Both the position numbers and the translations under genes were made by a program. A stretch of DNA of 12,026 bases, from NCBI GenBank assembly GCA_002454505.1, contig DKJA01000172.1, forward strand, positions 1-12,026, written 5' to 3'. This stretch comes from Oxalobacteraceae bacterium UBA6704. Its GTDB lineage: Bacteria; Pseudomonadota; Gammaproteobacteria; Burkholderiales; Burkholderiaceae_D. Every line of letters begins with the position of its first letter. The first letter of the stretch is position 1. The notes below the pieces were generated by a model. That model had not been told where the DNA came from. It did no database searches and saw only the letters and a program-made list of their open reading frames with translations. Positions 1-5,754 of this stretch are shown here, one piece after another.

Positions 1-1241
1 TCCACCACCACGATGGCATCGTCGACCAGCAGGCCAATGGCCAGCACCATCGCGAACATCGTCAGCGTATTGATCGAGTAGCCGAAGGCGGACAGGATGG
101 CAAAGGTACCGAGCAGCACGACCGGCACCGCCATCGTCGGGATCAGCGTGGCGCGGAAGTTCTGCAGGAACAGGTACATCACCAGGAACACCAGCACGAT
201 GGCTTCGCCCAGCGTCTTGACCACTTCCTCGATCGACAGTTCGACGAACGGCGTGGTATCGAAGGCAACGACGGCTTTCATCCCTTTCGGGAACAGCTTC
301 TCCATCTCCTTGATCTTGGCCTTGACGGCATTGGCGGTATCGAGCGCGTTGGCGCCGGTGGCCAGTTTCAGGGCCATGCCGGCGGCGGCGTTCTTGTTGT
401 AGCGGGCGACGAAGTTGTAGTTCTCGCGACCCAGGTTCATCGACGCCACGTCGCGCAGGTGCACGGTGGCGCCGCTGGCCATGGTCTTCAGCAGCACGGC
501 GCCGAACTGTTCGGCCGTCTGCAGGCGGCTCTGCGCCGTCACGGTGGCATTCAGCTGCTGGCCCGGCACGGCAGGCGCGCCGCCCAGTTCACCGGCGGAG
601 ACTTCGGCATTCTGCGCCTGCACGGCGGTGATCACGTCGGCCGGCGTCAGCTGGTAGCTTTGCAGCTTGGCCGGGTCGAGCCAGATGCGCATCGCGTACT
701 GCGAACCGAACAGCGTCACGTCGCCCACGCCTTCGACGCGGGAGATCGGATCGAGCACGCTCGACGCCACGTAGTCGGACAAGTCGGCGTTGTTCATGCT
801 GCCGTCTTCGGACACGAAGCCCAGCACCAGCAGGAAGTTCTTGGTGGCTTTCGACACCACCAGGCCCTGCTGCGTCACGGCGGACGGCAGCAGCGGCGTG
901 GCCAGCTGCAGCTTGTTCTGCACCTGCACCTGGGCGATATCCGGGTTGGTGCCGTTGCGGAAGGTCAGCGTGATGTTGATGCCGCCGGCCGAATCGGAAC
1001 TGGACGACATGTAGCGCAGGCCGTCGATGCCCTTCATCTTCTGTTCGATGACCTGCGTGACGGCGTCTTCCACGGTTTTCGCGGAGGCGCCAGGGTAGGA
1101 GCCGGCGATCGAAATCGACGGCGGTGCGATGCTCGGATACTGCGCGATCGGCAGCGTCACGATCGCCAGACCGCCGGCGAGCATGATGACGATGGCGATC
1201 ACCCACGCGAAAATCGGGCGATCGATGAAAAATCTTGCCAT
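1..1241 (-). CDS. acrB: RND multidrug efflux permease, AcrB type (C-terminus beyond left edge)
   Basis: Inner-membrane proton/drug antiporter of a tripartite RND pump. Only the first 413 codons lie in the window. The N-terminus MARFFIDRPIFAWVIAIVIM is the first transmembrane helix of the AcrB/MexB (HAE1) family. It is followed by porter-domain segments typical of AcrB, such as TQVIEQKMKGIDGLRYMSS, DIAQVQVQNKLQLA, LFGSQYAMRIWLDP and LATGANALDTA. The visible part ends in IGLLVDDAIVVV, where the two Asp fall exactly at residues 407 and 408, the proton-relay pair of E. coli AcrB (family knowledge). So there is no indel relative to AcrB over the first 400 residues. The ATG at 1241 has a GGAG Shine-Dalgarno nine bases upstream (1251-1254). 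The gene begins 16 bp after the adaptor stop, so the two are surely cotranscribed. The substrate cannot be read from sequence. Any outer-membrane channel gene would be to the left of the window. Confidence 0.96.
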   Translation of the reverse strand, partial: MARFFIDRPIFAWVIAIVIMLAGGLAIVTLPIAQYPSIAPPSISIAGSYPGASAKTVEDAVTQVIEQKMKGIDGLRYMSSSSDSAGGINITLTFRNGTNPDIAQVQVQNKLQLATPLLPSAVTQQGLVVSKATKNFLLVLGFVSEDGSMNNADLSDYVASSVLDPISRVEGVGDVTLFGSQYAMRIWLDPAKLQSYQLTPADVITAVQAQNAEVSAGELGGAPAVPGQQLNATVTAQSRLQTAEQFGAVLLKTMASGATVHLRDVASMNLGRENYNFVARYNKNAAAGMALKLATGANALDTANAVKAKIKEMEKLFPKGMKAVVAFDTTPFVELSIEEVVKTLGEAIVLVFLVMYLFLQNFRATLIPTMAVPVVLLGTFAILSAFGYSINTLTMFAMVLAIGLLVDDAIVVV

Positions 1242-1257
1242 ATACGGTTACTCCAGC

Positions 1258-2460
1258 TTATTGAGCGGCGGCGGCCGGCTTGGCGGCGGCGACGGGTTTC
1301 GCTGCGGCAGGCGCCTGGGCGACGACGGCAGGACCGCCCGGCTTCACTTTCTGCACGCCTTCGACGATCACGCGGTCGCCGGCGGCCAGGCCGTCGGTGA
1401 CGAGCCATTTGTCGCCCTGCGTGCCGTTGGTCTTGATCACGCGCTGTTCGACGATGCCCTTCTGGTTCAGCACCAGCGCGGTGGCTTCGCCTTTCTGGTT
1501 GCGGGTGACGCCCTGCTGCGGCACGGCGATCGCCTTTTCATCCACGCCGTTGACGACGGTGGCGCGCACGAACATGCCCGGCAGCAGATCCTGCTTCGGA
1601 TTCGGGAAGATGGCGCGCAGCGTCACGTTGCCGGTGCCTTCGTCGACAGTCACGTCGGCGAACTGCAGCTTGCCTTCCTGGGCGTAGGTGGTGCCGTCGG
1701 CCAGCTTCAGCGTGACCTTGCCCTCGGCCTTCTTGACGCCGCCGCTTTCCAGCGATTTCTTCAGGCGCAGCAGGTCTTCGCCGGACTGCGTGACGTCCAC
1801 GTAGATCGGATCGAGCTGCTGCACGGTGGTCATCGGCGTTTCCTGGCCGGCCGTCACGAGGGCGCCCGGGGTCACGTTGGAACGGCTGATGCGGCCGGAG
1901 ATCGGCGCTTCCACTTTCGTGTAGTCGACATTGATGCGGGCCGTCAGCAGCGAGGCCTTGGCCGATTCCACGTCGGCCTTGGCCTGCGCTTCGGCGGCGA
2001 CGGCATCGTCGTAATCCTGGCGGCTGACGCCTTCGATCTCGACCAGATCCTTGTAGCGTTTGACTTTCGGGCTGGCCGTCAGCAGGTTCGCTTCGGCGCG
2101 CGTCAGCGCGGCCTTGGCGGCGCTGTACGATGCCTGGTACGTGGCGGGGTCGATCTGGTACAGCTGCGTGCCGGCTTTCACGTCGGCACCTTCCGTAAAC
2201 AGGCGCTTCTTGACGATGCCGGCCACCTGCGGGCGCACTTCGGCAATCAGGAACGCCGACGTACGGCCAGGCAGCTCGGCGGTGACCGGCAGCGCCTGCG
2301 GCGTCACCGTGTACACGGCCACTTGCGGCGGCGGCTGTTGCGCACCGGCACCGGCGGCCTGCTTCTTGTCGGAATCGCAGCCGGCGGTCAGTGCCGCCGC
2401 GCATGCGAGGAAAAGGATGCCGGCCGAGCGTACCGGCGGGCGGGAAAGCGTGATTTCCAT
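1258..2460 (-). CDS. acrA: RND efflux periplasmic adaptor lipoprotein, AcrA type
   Basis: Membrane fusion protein linking the RND permease to an outer-membrane channel; 400 residues, normal for the family. I chose the ATG at 2460. The frame can be extended to a GTG at 2493, but that adds eleven non-signal residues and would start inside the operator region. The N-terminus has a hydrophobic stretch (13-26) and lipobox LTAGC with lipidated Cys28. The next residue is Asp, the classical +2 inner-membrane retention signal, also found in E. coli AcrA. Then come a Gln/Pro-rich linker, the barrel-sandwich motif around VTAELPGRTSAFLIAEVRPQ, a coiled-coil alpha-hairpin (roughly residues 100-170), the second half of the lipoyl domain (VEAPISGRISRSNVTPGALV), a beta-barrel and a membrane-proximal domain, and an Ala/Pro/Lys-rich tail. 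Product and permease form one operon. The palindrome at 2494-2513 is the likely repressor site. Confidence 0.95.
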   Translation of the reverse strand: MEITLSRPPVRSAGILFLACAAALTAGCDSDKKQAAGAGAQQPPPQVAVYTVTPQALPVTAELPGRTSAFLIAEVRPQVAGIVKKRLFTEGADVKAGTQLYQIDPATYQASYSAAKAALTRAEANLLTASPKVKRYKDLVEIEGVSRQDYDDAVAAEAQAKADVESAKASLLTARINVDYTKVEAPISGRISRSNVTPGALVTAGQETPMTTVQQLDPIYVDVTQSGEDLLRLKKSLESGGVKKAEGKVTLKLADGTTYAQEGKLQFADVTVDEGTGNVTLRAIFPNPKQDLLPGMFVRATVVNGVDEKAIAVPQQGVTRNQKGEATALVLNQKGIVEQRVIKTNGTQGDKWLVTDGLAAGDRVIVEGVQKVKPGGPAVVAQAPAAAKPVAAAKPAAAAQ

Positions 2461-2493
2461 ACGTGGACTTTCTGATTGTGAGGGGACGCGCAC

Positions 2494-2513
2494 TAGAATG
2501 AACGATCATTCTA
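2494..2513 (-). promoter_or_regulatory. Palindromic operator for the efflux operon (TetR-type)
   Basis: Perfect inverted repeat TAGAATGA-ACGA-TCATTCTA lying 34-53 bp upstream of the adaptor ATG. On the minus strand its first arm contains TAGAAT, a plausible sigma-70 -10 hexamer (5 of 6), so a bound protein would block the promoter; no good -35 is visible. The length, symmetry and ATTC/GAAT content resemble TetR-family operators in front of RND pumps (AcrR, TtgR, BpeR class), which is knowledge of the family rather than proof. No tetR gene occurs in this window. Confidence 0.7.
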
Positions 2514-2535
2514 ATACAAATCAGAAACTCCTGCA

Positions 2536-2669
2536 CTAACTGACTTTAGAGTCACCAATCAGGAAGTGGGTATTCCGATAAGTATTCGGACGCTGCGCGG
2601 GTGGGTTGGCGGACTTGTCCATATAAGACACGAAATCGCCATTGCGCGGCGCCTCCCAAACGGTCCAGT
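2536..2669 (-). other. Unrecognised ORF tail, possible gene remnant
   Basis: On the minus strand a reading frame ending in TAG at 2536 carries the tail LDTDWTVWEAPRNGDFVSYM followed by about 27 more residues. It enters this stretch from inside the adjacent MITE-like element, and the longest open version starts at 2829 inside the terminator. Codon choice (CCA, CGT, ACT, TCT, GGT, AAA) is unlike the GC-ending codons of neighbouring genes, there is no ribosome binding site, and I do not recognise a family. It could be the 3' remnant of a gene disrupted by the repeat, or not coding at all. A protein starting at the internal ATG (MDKSANPP, 28 aa) is also conceivable but unsupported. Confidence 0.2.
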
Positions 2670-2780
2670 CCGTGTCCAGATTTGGGGGCGCAGCAGGGGT
2701 TTCGCGGAGCCTGCTCTGCGCCTGCGTAGCGGTGAGGCCTTGCAAGGCCTCACTCCTTCCAACCCTGTTTTTGGACACGG
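2670..2780. repeat. MITE-like palindromic element, 111 bp
   Basis: The element is bounded by perfect 9-bp terminal inverted repeats, CCGTGTCCA at 2670-2678 and TGGACACGG at 2772-2780. The similarity continues imperfectly inward (GATTTGGGG on the left against the complement of CCCTGTTTT on the right). An internal 22-bp perfect palindrome sits at 2732-2753. It carries no transposase. Frames crossing it in both directions are open but look spurious. The structure is that of a small non-autonomous mobile or REP/BIME-type intergenic repeat. Its copy number in the genome cannot be judged from one window. Confidence 0.6.
2732..2753. repeat. 22-bp perfect palindrome inside the MITE-like element
   Basis: Eleven-base arm GTGAGGCCTTG followed immediately by its exact reverse complement, with no spacer. 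As RNA it would form a stable hairpin; as DNA it could extrude as a cruciform or bind a dimeric protein. It lacks a T-tract on either side, so it is not a canonical terminator. Confidence 0.75.
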
Positions 2781-2793
2781 GCTCAGCAAATGA

Positions 2794-2826
2794 AAAAGCC
2801 TCCCGGCCAGTGGCGGGGAGGCTTTT
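2794..2826 (-). terminator. Rho-independent terminator of the orphan lipoprotein gene
   Basis: Eleven-base arms AAAAGCCTCCC (2794-2804) and GGGAGGCTTTT (2816-2826), with a further GCC/GGC pairing in the loop. On the minus strand the hairpin starts 18 bp after the TAA-side end of the lipoprotein gene and is followed by a five-T run (complement of 2793-2797). The A/T tracts on both sides mean it could also stop plus-strand transcripts. Confidence 0.85.
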
Positions 2827-2844
2827 CACAGGTACCAGGAAAAA

Positions 2845-3609
2845 TCAGGTCGTGGTGGTCGTCACCGGCGTGAACACGATCACCATGCTTTGCAGGTAGA
2901 TCTGCGACGTGGCTTCGAAGCCCGAATCGATGCCGAACACGGCCCAGACGGCGCCGTTGGCGTCCGTTTTCACCTTGACGCCGGTGTTGTTCTTGACCAG
3001 CTTGGCCGCGTATTTCAGCGTGCCGTCGCATGGCAGGCCGTTGGCGAGGTTACCCAGCAGCATGGACGCGGCACCCGCCGTGCCCTGGTTGCCGTGGTCG
3101 AGGTTCAGGCGGATGTCGCCGTTGGTGTCGACGGCCTTCGGCTCGGTGGCCGAGGCGGCGGCGATCACGTACACGGATTCGCCCGGCGCGCCGCCCACGC
3201 CCATGCAGCCGGTCGGCGCATTGCTGAGGAAGTTGGCCGACTGGATCGTCATCGTGTACTCGGTGTTCGCGACGAAGCCGGTGTACTGCTTCTTGATGAA
3301 CAGCAGCAGGTCGTCGCTGTTGTTATGGCCGCCGATGAAGAACGCCCTGGCGTCCGCCGCGTAATTGCCCAGGGTACCGATCGGCCGGCTCTCAAACACC
3401 ACGTCCGTCGGCGCCGTGTTGGTCGAGAAATCGGCGGAACCGCCGGTCCAGCCGGCCGTGTCGCGGTTGAAGTCTTCCGTAAACTGGCGGGCGTATGCCG
3501 TCGGGGTCGTGCCCGTGGATGTGCCGGCGTCGTCGTCATCGCTGCCGCCGCAGGCGGCCAGCAGGGCCAGGAGGGCTGCCGACACAGCGGCGTTCCAGGT
3601 ACGGTTCAT
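2845..3609 (-). CDS. Secreted lipoprotein of unknown function
   Basis: 254 residues. The N-terminus has a short basic region, a hydrophobic core (7-18) and lipobox LAAC with Cys20. Residues after the Cys are Gly-Gly-Ser, so outer-membrane sorting is expected. A flexible acidic then Ser/Thr/Gly-rich linker (SDDDDAGTSTGTTPT) leads to a compact domain from about residue 42. This domain starts FTEDFNRDTAGWTGGSADFS and looks like an all-beta sandwich. Two cysteines, 135 (TGCMGVGGAPGESVYV) and 194 (LPCDGTLKY), could form a disulfide. The GWTGGxADF, HNNSDDLLLF and GGAPGESVYV segments remind me of a widespread but uncharacterised secreted family; that is memory, not a search. The protein ends in five Thr. 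The ATG at 3609 has GAGAGA about eight bases upstream. It is transcribed alone, with its own terminator. Function is not predictable; glycan or surface binding would be a guess. Confidence 0.85.
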   Translation of the reverse strand: MNRTWNAAVSAALLALLAACGGSDDDDAGTSTGTTPTAYARQFTEDFNRDTAGWTGGSADFSTNTAPTDVVFESRPIGTLGNYAADARAFFIGGHNNSDDLLLFIKKQYTGFVANTEYTMTIQSANFLSNAPTGCMGVGGAPGESVYVIAAASATEPKAVDTNGDIRLNLDHGNQGTAGAASMLLGNLANGLPCDGTLKYAAKLVKNNTGVKVKTDANGAVWAVFGIDSGFEATSQIYLQSMVIVFTPVTTTTT

Positions 3610-3653
3610 GTTCTAGTCTCTCTGCTTGAAAGCGGCACGCGCCGCGACGCGCT

Positions 3654-3659
3654 ATTGTA
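3654..3659 (-). promoter_or_regulatory. Possible -10 hexamer for the lipoprotein gene
   Basis: The minus strand reads TACAAT (5 of 6 to the sigma-70 -10) about 45 bases upstream of the ATG at 3609. No convincing -35 is found at 16-18 bp spacing; the candidate would overlap the weak hairpin at 3672-3688. Confidence 0.3.
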
Positions 3660-3671
3660 AAAAGGAAAGGT

Positions 3672-3688
3672 AAAGCCGTGTGGCCTTT
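3672..3688 (-). terminator. Weak terminator after the MFS-acyltransferase gene
   Basis: On the minus strand AAA-GCC pairs with GGC-TTT around an ACAC loop, with one bulged base (3685). It is followed by a T-rich stretch (ACCTTTCCTTTTT), 24 bp after the stop codon of the upstream gene. The stem is short, so termination may be partial and some readthrough into the lipoprotein gene is possible. Confidence 0.35.
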
Positions 3689-3711
3689 TTGTAACGAGTT
3701 GTATGGCCGGC

Positions 3712-5598
3712 TTATTTCCAGTCGCCCCGCAGTGCCAGCACTTCCTGCTGCAGCCGTTCCGGCGTTGCCGCAGCGGGCGATACCGGCAGCCCCACCGCCA
3801 GCGCCAGGCGCGAGCGCAGGCCCTTGCGGAAGGCCCGCTCGAACAGATTGGTATCGCTGCGCGACAGCAGGTGGCCCCACAGGCCCCGCAGCGCCATCGG
3901 TATCACCGGCACCTGCGAGCGCTCGACGATCTTGGCGATGCCGCCCTTGAATTCGTTGACGTCGCCCGTCGTCGTCAGGCGCCCTTCCGGGAACACGCAG
4001 ACCAGTTCGCCGTCATGCAGCGCGTGGGCGATGTCCACATAAGCCTTTTCCAGCAGCCACGGGTCTTCCTTGGCCGGCGCGATGGGAATCGCTTTGGCGG
4101 TGCGGAAGATCCAGCCCAGCACGGGCGTTTTGAAGATGCGGTGGTCCATCACGAACCGGATCGGCCGCGGGCTGGCCGCCATGATGACGATCGCATCCAC
4201 ATAGCTGACGTGGTTGCAGACGATGACGGCGGCGCCTTCGGCCGGAATGCGCTCGCCTTCCGTCACTTTCACCTTGTGCACCGTGTGGATCAGCAGCCAG
4301 GCCAGGAAGCGCAGCAGGAATTCCGGCACCAGCGAGAAGATGTAGACGGCCACGATGCCGTTCAGGATCGCCGTGGCGAGGAACAGCTCGGGAATCGTCA
4401 GCCCCTGCCCCAGCAGCAGGATGGCCACGCCGGCCGCCGCCACCATGAACAGCGCGTTCAGGATGTTCATGCCGGCGATGGTGCGCGACAGGTGCGCCGG
4501 CGCGCAGCGCAGCTGGATCAGCGCGAACAGCGGCACGATGAAGAAGCCGCCGAACACGCCGATCATCACCACGTCGAAGACGATGCGCCAGGCGCCCGTC
4601 TGCGCCAGCATGCCGAAGGCATCGACGGCCGCCGTGCCGCCATAACCCCGGCTGGCGAAATACAGGTCGATGCCGAACACCGTCAGTCCGATCGAGCCGA
4701 ACGGCACCAGGCCGATCTCCACCTTGCGGCCGGACAGCCGCTCGCACAGCAGCGAACCGGCGCCGATCCCCAGCGAGAACACGGTCAGCAACAGCACGAA
4801 TACCGTATGGTCGCCATGCAGCCAGGTGCTGGCATAGACGGGAAACTGGGCCAGGATCATCGCGCCGTAGAACCAGAACCACGAATTGCCCAGCATGGAC
4901 AGGAACACCGTGCGGTTGCCGGCCGAGTGCTTCAGGTTGCGCACGGTTTCCGTGACCGGGTTCCAGGCGATCTTCAGGTCCGGCGCCGGGGCCGGCGTGA
5001 CGGGAATCCGGTAGCTGGCCAGCAGGCCCATCACCGCCAGGCCGATGGTCACGGCCGCCACGAAGGTGATGCCCAGGGAGCCGTGCATGACGACGACGTC
5101 GCCGAACACCTGCCCCAGCAGGATGCCGACGAACGTGCCCATCTCCACCACGCCGTTGCCGCCGGTGAGCTCCTCGGGTTTGAGCTGCTGCGGCATGTAC
5201 GAATACTTGACAGGGCCGAACAGCGTGGAGTGCGTGCCCATCGCGAACACGGCGAAGATCAGCAGCCACAGCGTGTGCGTCAGCCAGCCGACGGCGGCGA
5301 TGCCCATGATGACGATCTCCGCCCACTTGATCAGCCGCACCAGCTGCGCCTTCTCGAACTTCTCGGCGATCTGGCCCGACGTGGCGGAAAACAGCACGTA
5401 TGGCAGGATGAACAGCCCAGGAATCAGGTTGGTGACCAGCGATGGCGACAGCGTCGTCCAGCTGACGGCATCGAAGGTCAGCACGACGATCAGCGCCGTC
5501 TTGAACAGGTTGTCGTTGAAGGCGCCCAGGAACTGGGTCCAGAAGAACGGGGCGAAACGGCGCTGTTTCAGCAGCGCGAACTGGCTCGCTTGGGACAT
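3712..5598 (-). CDS. MFS transporter-PlsC acyltransferase fusion (LplT/Aas-like)
   Basis: 628-residue two-domain protein. Residues about 1-415 are a major facilitator domain of the lysophospholipid transporter (LplT) type, beginning MSQASQFALLKQRRFAPFFW followed by TQFLGAFNDNLFKTAL. Residues about 430-628 are a PlsC/LPLAT acyltransferase. It has the HX4D catalytic motif NHVSYVDAI (His463, Asp468), the FPEGR substrate motif (536-540) and the VIPMALRGLWG block. Known relatives import lysophospholipids across the inner membrane and reacylate them. In E. coli the transporter (LplT) and Aas (PlsC plus acyl-ACP synthetase) are separate; here the transporter is fused to PlsC and the AMP-binding synthetase is absent, so acyl-ACP or acyl-CoA must come from elsewhere (inference). 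I chose the ATG at 5598 because conserved family sequence begins there. The frame stays open to 5727, but the extra residues overlap a promoter candidate and a repeat. No clear Shine-Dalgarno precedes it. Confidence 0.9.
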   Translation of the reverse strand: MSQASQFALLKQRRFAPFFWTQFLGAFNDNLFKTALIVVLTFDAVSWTTLSPSLVTNLIPGLFILPYVLFSATSGQIAEKFEKAQLVRLIKWAEIVIMGIAAVGWLTHTLWLLIFAVFAMGTHSTLFGPVKYSYMPQQLKPEELTGGNGVVEMGTFVGILLGQVFGDVVVMHGSLGITFVAAVTIGLAVMGLLASYRIPVTPAPAPDLKIAWNPVTETVRNLKHSAGNRTVFLSMLGNSWFWFYGAMILAQFPVYASTWLHGDHTVFVLLLTVFSLGIGAGSLLCERLSGRKVEIGLVPFGSIGLTVFGIDLYFASRGYGGTAAVDAFGMLAQTGAWRIVFDVVMIGVFGGFFIVPLFALIQLRCAPAHLSRTIAGMNILNALFMVAAAGVAILLLGQGLTIPELFLATAILNGIVAVYIFSLVPEFLLRFLAWLLIHTVHKVKVTEGERIPAEGAAVIVCNHVSYVDAIVIMAASPRPIRFVMDHRIFKTPVLGWIFRTAKAIPIAPAKEDPWLLEKAYVDIAHALHDGELVCVFPEGRLTTTGDVNEFKGGIAKIVERSQVPVIPMALRGLWGHLLSRSDTNLFERAFRKGLRSRLALAVGLPVSPAAATPERLQQEVLALRGDWK

Positions 5599-5626
5599 GG
5601 GCAGAGGACGAGTTGGCGGAGACGAC

Positions 5627-5655
5627 AACATACCGCACATCGGCGTGGCGGACAA
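5627..5655 (-). promoter_or_regulatory. Candidate promoter for the MFS-acyltransferase gene
   Basis: The minus strand reads TTGTCC (plus 5650-5655), a 17-bp spacer, then TATGTT (plus 5627-5632), each 4 of 6 to sigma-70 consensus. The start would give a leader of about 20-25 bases before the ATG at 5598. It sits directly beside the repeat at 5661-5754. Confidence 0.35.
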
Positions 5656-5660
5656 TGGCC

Positions 5661-5754
5661 GGGGACTGTCCCTGCAAGGGACTGTCCTCGGGGCTGATGT
5701 TCTACCGTGCTTCAGGGGCTGTCGCAAAAAAGCAGGAATGGGGACAGTTTCCCG
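5661..5754. repeat. Small intergenic repeat with inverted GGGACAGT ends
   Basis: The left end has two direct copies of GGGACTGTCC (5662-5671 and 5678-5687). Their overlap forms a hairpin, GTCCCT-GCA-AGGGAC (5668-5682). The right end, GGGGACAGTTTCCC (5741-5754), gives an 8-bp inverted match (ACTGTCCC 5665-5672 with GGGACAGT 5742-5749). The right end abuts the stop codon of the sensor kinase gene exactly. No protein is encoded. It looks like a REP- or MITE-type element of a family different from that at 2670-2780; genome copy number is unknown. Confidence 0.5.

Noticed and set aside
1129..2475. 448-residue plus-strand open frame
   Set aside because: Antisense to the clearly conserved adaptor gene, low-complexity, no family resemblance.
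2461..2493. GTG-started longer adaptor protein
   Set aside because: It would put eleven polar residues before the lipoprotein signal and start at the edge of the operator; ATG at 2460 gives a normal signal peptide.
2536..2829. 97-residue minus-strand frame as a full gene
   Set aside because: It would start inside the terminator and run through the MITE-like element; only the tail is even possibly coding, so it is listed as a remnant at low confidence.
2566..2899. Short plus-strand frames across the repeat
   Set aside because: They are formed by the repeat sequence itself, lack ribosome sites and run into the lipoprotein gene on the other strand.
3703..5697. 664-residue plus-strand open frame
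   Set aside because: Antisense to the MFS-acyltransferase gene; composition is His/Gln/Arg/Asp-rich low complexity typical of a shadow frame in high-GC DNA, with no domain.
5599..5727. N-terminal extension of the MFS-acyltransferase to 671 residues
   Set aside because: Extra residues are not membrane-like, have no ribosome site and overlap the promoter candidate and the repeat; family similarity begins at MSQASQF.
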